Positions 8,001 to 8,192 of a stretch of 8,192 nucleotides of DNA are shown here, in pieces. The position numbers and the translations under genes were made by a program. This stretch comes from a bacterium (GTDB taxonomy: Bacteria > Bacillota > Bacilli > Lactobacillales > Streptococcaceae). Location: positions 1-8,192 of the forward strand of contig CAJNBV010000022.1 in assembly GCA_905221095.1 (NCBI GenBank), written 5' to 3'. How positions within the stretch are numbered: the stretch's first letter is position 1; the number at the start of each line of letters is the position of its first letter. The notes below the pieces were generated by a model. That model made no database searches. It was not told the DNA's origin and saw only the letters and a list, made by a program, of their open reading frames with translations.

Positions 8001-8033
8001 TCCTTGCCTGCCTCACGGGACAGGTTTAAAGGA
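8001..8033 (-). promoter_or_regulatory. PyrR-binding loop (anti-antiterminator) in the pyrR leader
   Basis: The lower stem TCCTT/AAGGA (8033-8029 with 8005-8001) and upper stem CCTGTC/GGCAGG (8024-8019 with 8012-8007) carry the hexaloop CCGTGA (8018-8013). The internal loop is UAAA opposite a single C. The core GTCCCGTGAGGC fits the PyrR consensus RUCCNGNGAGGY at every position. With UMP-bound PyrR this hairpin holds AAGGA and frees the terminator at 7904-7935; without it, AAGGAG pairs with the terminator arm and transcription continues. Confidence 0.92.
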
Positions 8034-8050
8034 ATATTTAGTTATCAATT

Positions 8051-8079
8051 ACTATAGCACAAAGCAAGCCTAAAATCAA
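8051..8079 (-). promoter_or_regulatory. Promoter of the pyrR-pyrB-carA-carB operon
   Basis: On the minus strand TTGATT (8079-8074) and TATAGT (8056-8051) are spaced by 17 nt, with TGC directly before the -10 box (extended -10). Transcription should start near 8044, about 10 nt before the PyrR-binding loop, giving a leader of about 150 nt. No other promoter was recognised inside the operon. Confidence 0.85.
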
Positions 8080-8134
8080 GCAAAAACTTTTGCTACCCCA
8101 ACTTATAAATTGCTAGCTAACTTCTCAAAGTAAC

Positions 8135-8159
8135 TTCCACTTGCCTGACCAAAGTGGAA
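8135..8159. repeat. Palindrome in the non-coding region upstream of the pyr promoter
   Basis: TTCCACTT (8135-8142) and AAGTGGAA (8152-8159) form an 8-bp stem with a 9-nt loop. Neither side is followed directly by a good T-run, so it is at best a weak terminator of a gene beyond the window, or an operator-like site. Nothing else was recognised in 8080-8192; an ATG at 8181 on the plus strand has no ribosome binding site. Confidence 0.45.
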
Positions 8160-8192
8160 ATTAGTCTAAAACGGATTTTTATGGTGGAATTA

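Noticed and set aside
8181..8192. Possible start of a plus-strand gene (ATG GTG GAA TTA)
   Set aside because: There is no Shine-Dalgarno or promoter upstream, and only four codons are visible.

Overview
The window looks like a low-GC streptococcal chromosome, probably of the mitis/oralis group. This rests on protein style, codon use, extended -10 (TGn) promoters and the gene order pyrR-pyrB-carA-carB; no species call is possible from this alone. All recognisable genes lie on the minus strand.

Layout, following transcription from right to left. At 8192-8080 is a non-coding stretch with one palindrome. A strong extended -10 promoter (8051-8079) drives a leader with a PyrR-binding loop, an antiterminator and an intrinsic terminator (8033-7904). 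Then come pyrR (UMP-sensing attenuator protein), pyrB (aspartate transcarbamylase), carA and carB (small and large subunits of carbamoyl-phosphate synthetase), and a terminator at 1733-1761. PyrR senses UMP and shuts down the operon whose enzymes make carbamoyl phosphate from glutamine and bicarbonate (CarAB) and condense it with aspartate (PyrB).

Beyond the operon is a separately promoted Nramp-type Mn/Fe transporter gene (mntH, 240-1573). One missing base in the transmembrane 6 MPHN-motif region breaks it. The left edge (1-77) holds the start of an IS3-family insertion sequence: its terminal region, a perfect 16-bp palindrome and the first seven codons of a transposase OrfA.

The most interesting structure is RNA-level. 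PyrR-type hairpins (6-nt loop CNGNGA on a 5-6 bp stem, above an asymmetric internal loop starting UAA on the 5' side with one base on the 3' side, above a lower stem) occur not only in the pyrR leader but at three further places in the same operon. One is just upstream of the carA ribosome binding site. Two lie in a 50-bp repeat in the unusually long (337 nt) carA-carB gap, where the stem arms have changed by paired substitutions while the loop and flanks are kept. The second is followed by mutually exclusive hairpins and a 74-nt rod-like hairpin just before carB, which itself lacks a recognisable Shine-Dalgarno sequence. This suggests several separate points of pyrimidine feedback along one transcript.
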